Shown here: one piece after another, positions 61,939-64,000 of the stretch
Layout: the number at the start of each line of letters is the position of its first letter
Numbering within the stretch: position 1 is the first letter of the stretch
Source of the DNA: Muricoccus nepalensis
Lineage (GTDB): Bacteria; Pseudomonadota; Alphaproteobacteria; Acetobacterales; Acetobacteraceae
Assembly (NCBI RefSeq): GCF_006438825.1
Contig: NZ_RCZP01000002.1
Coordinates: forward strand, 156,568-220,567
Direction of reading: 5' to 3'
DNA: 64,000 bases
Position numbers and translations under genes: made by a program
Notes under the pieces: model-generated
What the model saw: only the letters and a program-made list of their open reading frames with translations
The model's database searches: none
What the model was told of the DNA's origin: nothing

Positions 61939-62322
61939 GTCCGCCGGCGGCCGGGCCGCCTGTCCCTCCCGCAGGGAGACGGCGAAGCGCAGCGTCGCGG
62001 CCAGGGCGTCGTCCGTAAAGGGTTTGGGAAGGATCCCGACCGGGCCGCTGCTATCGCGCGAGACCTGCCCGGGGTTGGCGGTCAGGTAGATCACCGTCGC
62101 GCCGCAGTCGCGGGCCAGCGTCTCGCCGAGAAGGGGGCCAGTCGGGCCGTCGCGCAGGTTGAGGTCCACCAGCGCGATGTCCACCCCCTCCCGCGCGTAG
62201 GCCAGGGCCTCGCGGGAATCGGCGGCGGTGGCGATGACCTCGTGGCCCATGTCCTCCAGCGCGTAGGCGAGGTCGAGGGCGATCAGGATCTCGTCCTCCA
62301 CGATCAGGACGCGCTGGGACAT
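61879..62322 (-). CDS. single-domain response regulator
   Basis: A 147-residue receiver-only protein. Acidic pocket residues are in RVLIVEDEILIALDLAYALE (Glu9, Asp10), the phosphorylated residue is Asp53 in IALVDLNLRDGPTG, and the switch Thr and Lys lie in VIYLTANP and GILPKPFTDDALAA. There is no output domain, so it should act by protein contact or as a phosphate sink, as such regulators do with HWE kinases. ATG 62322 is chosen; an open extension of 25 residues upstream is not family-like. It converges with the HWE kinase gene and overlaps its 3' end by 60 bases. Confidence 0.9.
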   Translation of the reverse strand: MSQRVLIVEDEILIALDLAYALEDMGHEVIATAADSREALAYAREGVDIALVDLNLRDGPTGPLLGETLARDCGATVIYLTANPGQVSRDSSGPVGILPKPFTDDALAATLRFAVSLREGQAARPPADLRLLGRRAPVECGGREPRL

Positions 62323-62449
62323 GGTCAGGCCGTTTGCTGGAAGGGGGCGTCGGAAGGCATCCGAGAGGGAACCCGGGGGGCGGTGCCTCGGTTGCACTCC
62401 GTCATCGTTTTCGCCGCCCTGTGACCGCGGCCAAGGGTCCGCCCGGCCG

Positions 62450-63091
62450 CTAGGGGCGGAGCCGCTGGAGAAGGACCTCCTGCTCGTCCCGGTCCTCCAG
62501 CTCGCGGGTGACGGGCACGCGGTAGCGCGCGATCGTCTCCAGCCCGTCCCGCGGGGCGTAGGCGCGGCCCGGATCGGCCACCACGACGGCCGCGCCCGCC
62601 GCGGCGAGGCCCCGCAGCCAGGGCAGGATGTGGCGCGTCATCGGCGCCTCGTAGCAGACGTCCCCGGCGAGGATGAGGTCCCAGCGGCCGGGGCCGCCCA
62701 CCACGTCGCCCGGCGCCTCGGTCACCGCCACGCCGTTCAGCCGGGCGTTGAGGCGGGTGGCGGCGTGGGCGAGGGGGTCGATCTCCGCGACCTCCACCAG
62801 GGCCGCGCCGGAGAGGGCGGCGGCGATGGCGGCCAGCCCGCCGCCGGCCGCGAAGTCGAGCACGCGGAGCCCCGCGACGCGGGAAGGGTCGTCGAGCACC
62901 CAGCGCGCCAGGGCCTGGCTGCCGGGCCAGGCGAAGGCCCAGAAGGGCGGCTCGATCCCGGCCTCGCCCAGCCAGGCCTCGGTCGCCTGCCAGATGGGCG
63001 TGATCTCGGTGGCGAGGTGGAGCGGGATCTCCGGCACCAGGGGCGCGCGGGCGACCACCGTGTGGGCGGCGACGAAGGCCTCGGGGTTCAC
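62450..63091 (-). CDS. class I SAM-dependent methyltransferase (ETFB lysine methyltransferase-like)
   Basis: A 213-residue methyltransferase. The entrance PEIPLHLATEITPIWQATEA followed by PPFWAFAWPGSQALARWVLD and the SAM loop VLDFAAGGGLAAIAAALSGA match a family that includes ETF-beta lysine methyltransferase and nicotinamide N-methyltransferase-like proteins. WDLILAGDVCYEAPMTRHIL follows as the post-motif region. It probably modifies a protein lysine. It lies 37 bases after ubiA on the same strand and may share its transcript. Confidence 0.86.
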   Translation of the reverse strand: MNPEAFVAAHTVVARAPLVPEIPLHLATEITPIWQATEAWLGEAGIEPPFWAFAWPGSQALARWVLDDPSRVAGLRVLDFAAGGGLAAIAAALSGAALVEVAEIDPLAHAATRLNARLNGVAVTEAPGDVVGGPGRWDLILAGDVCYEAPMTRHILPWLRGLAAAGAAVVVADPGRAYAPRDGLETIARYRVPVTRELEDRDEQEVLLQRLRP

Positions 63092-63128
63092 GCGGCGCCG
63101 CGCCGGGGGGCGGGGGGCGCCACGGCCC

Positions 63129-64000
63129 TCACGCCCGCCCGATGAGAAGGGCGAGGGCGATCAGCAGCCCCGCGTCCCGGTTCGACTTGAACAGCCGGAG
63201 GCAGAGCGCGGGGTCGTGGATGTCGAGCCGCCACCACTGCCAGGCGAAATGCGCGGCCGGCAGCAGGAGGCCGACGAGGAAGGCCGGCCCCAGCCCCGCC
63301 CGCAGCCCGGCGGTCGCGACGAGGGCGATGCAGCCGGTGAAGGCCACCGCCAGGAAGGGCCGCGTCCGGTCGCCGAGGGCGAGGGCGGAGGAGCGGATGC
63401 CGACCAGCGCGTCGTCCTCGCGGTCCTGGTGGGCGTAGATCGTGTCGTAGGCCAGCGTCCAGCCGAAGCCCGCGGCCCAGAGCAGCAGGGCCGGGGGCGA
63501 CAGCGCGCCGGTGGCCGCCGCCCAGCCCGTGGGCGCCGCCCAGGTGAAGACGACGCCGAGCACCGCCTGCGGCCAGTCCGTCACCCGCTTGGCCAGGGGG
63601 TAGAGGGCGATGGGGACGAGGGAGGCGATGCCGAGCAGGATGGCCGCGCGCGGAAGCTGGAGGAGGATGACGAGCCCCACCACCAGCAGCCCCGCCAGGA
63701 AGGCGAGCGCCTGCCGCGACGAGACGGCGCCCGAGGCCAGCGGCCGCCCCGCCGTGCGCTCCACCTGCCGGTCGAGGTCGCGGTCCCAGAGGTCGTTCAC
63801 GACGCAGCCCGCGCCGCGCATGACGACGGCGCCGAGGCCGAAGAGGAAGGTGAGCCAGAGGCCGCGTCCCCAGGAGGGCGCCGCGGCCGCGAAGGCCCAG
63901 AGACCCGGCAGGAAGAGCAGCCAGGAGCCGATGGGGCGGTCGAGCCGCATGAGCAGCGCGTAGGGCACCAGCGGGGCGGGCAGCCAGGCGGACAGGCCCT
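63129..64000 (-). CDS. ubiA: 4-hydroxybenzoate polyprenyltransferase, partial (N terminus missing)
   Basis: A membrane prenyltransferase that attaches the polyprenyl tail to 4-hydroxybenzoate in ubiquinone synthesis. About 290 residues are visible; the N terminus runs off the right edge (the frame is still open through SAWLPAPLVPYALLMRLDRP). The two Asp-rich motifs are NDLWDRDLDRQVERTAGRPL and YDTIYAHQDREDD. Eight or nine helices are apparent, including GSWLLFLPGLWAFAAAAPSW. It is followed on the same strand by the methyltransferase gene. Confidence 0.94.
   Translation of the reverse strand, partial: GLSAWLPAPLVPYALLMRLDRPIGSWLLFLPGLWAFAAAAPSWGRGLWLTFLFGLGAVVMRGAGCVVNDLWDRDLDRQVERTAGRPLASGAVSSRQALAFLAGLLVVGLVILLQLPRAAILLGIASLVPIALYPLAKRVTDWPQAVLGVVFTWAAPTGWAAATGALSPPALLLWAAGFGWTLAYDTIYAHQDREDDALVGIRSSALALGDRTRPFLAVAFTGCIALVATAGLRAGLGPAFLVGLLLPAAHFAWQWWRLDIHDPALCLRLFKSNRDAGLLIALALLIGRA

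Overview
The window is very GC-rich (about three quarters G+C), gene-dense and alphaproteobacterial in character. Several traits point to Rhodospirillales, most likely a Roseomonas-like member of the Acetobacteraceae: two Bug/TctC-type substrate-binding proteins, a short HPr kinase followed by RapZ, EIIA-Man and HPr, an HdaA-type DnaA relative, manganese catalase, a PEP-CTERM protein, HWE-type signalling and candidate EcfG-type promoters. This placement is inference from gene content; there is no rRNA or tRNA gene here. No insertion sequence, phage gene, integrase or CRISPR array was seen, and no stretch longer than about 210 bases lacks a gene.

Layout. 1-6.3 kb: a partial methyltransferase, then a leftward GST / AEC carrier / Bug-protein set, divergent from glpK, followed by a 93-residue unknown, an SMP-30 lactonase and a 26-residue membrane peptide. 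6.3-11.3 kb: a TetR regulator, a palindromic operator, and a tight operon of Gfo/Idh/MocA dehydrogenase, DUF993 (DapA-like) protein and sugar-isomerase-like TIM barrel, followed by a second Bug protein. 11.4-17.8 kb: a small unknown, an outer-membrane YjbH-like protein, a DUF1028 / P1-peptidase pair, manganese catalase and a PLP dehydratase. 17.9-22.2 kb: hprK, rapZ, EIIA, HPr and EI, a regulatory phosphotransferase chain with no sugar permease. 22.3-29.8 kb: a Rieske oxygenase, a PEP-CTERM protein, ahcY with a strong terminator, ftsK, a cupin and a secreted unknown. 29.8-39.4 kb: purM-purN and a small oxidase-subunit-like gene leftward, then rightward a DUF2066-like secreted protein, a CDP-alcohol phosphatidyltransferase, a PerM-like permease, hdaA, ppk1 and ppx.

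39.5-60.4 kb holds a large hybrid histidine kinase and then seven alpha-glucan/trehalose genes in one direction: glgE, treS fused to maltokinase, glgB, glgX, treZ, malQ and treY, most joined by ATGA overlaps. TreS-maltokinase, GlgE and GlgB build branched alpha-glucan from trehalose through maltose 1-phosphate. GlgX, TreY and TreZ turn glucan back into trehalose, and MalQ reshapes the short chains. A sequence fitting the EcfG general-stress promoter exactly (GGAAC-N16-CGTT) lies at the glgE start. One-mismatch versions precede manganese catalase, the 26-residue membrane peptide and the 93-residue protein. 60.4-64 kb: an HWE-family kinase and a single-domain response regulator facing each other with overlapping ends, a methyltransferase and a partial ubiA.

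The most interesting material is the TetR-controlled sugar-oxidation/aldolase operon, the stress-type promoters tied to the trehalose-glucan operon, the fused catalytically dead GH13 domain of GlgE, and two intercistronic gaps completely bridged by coupled small frames.
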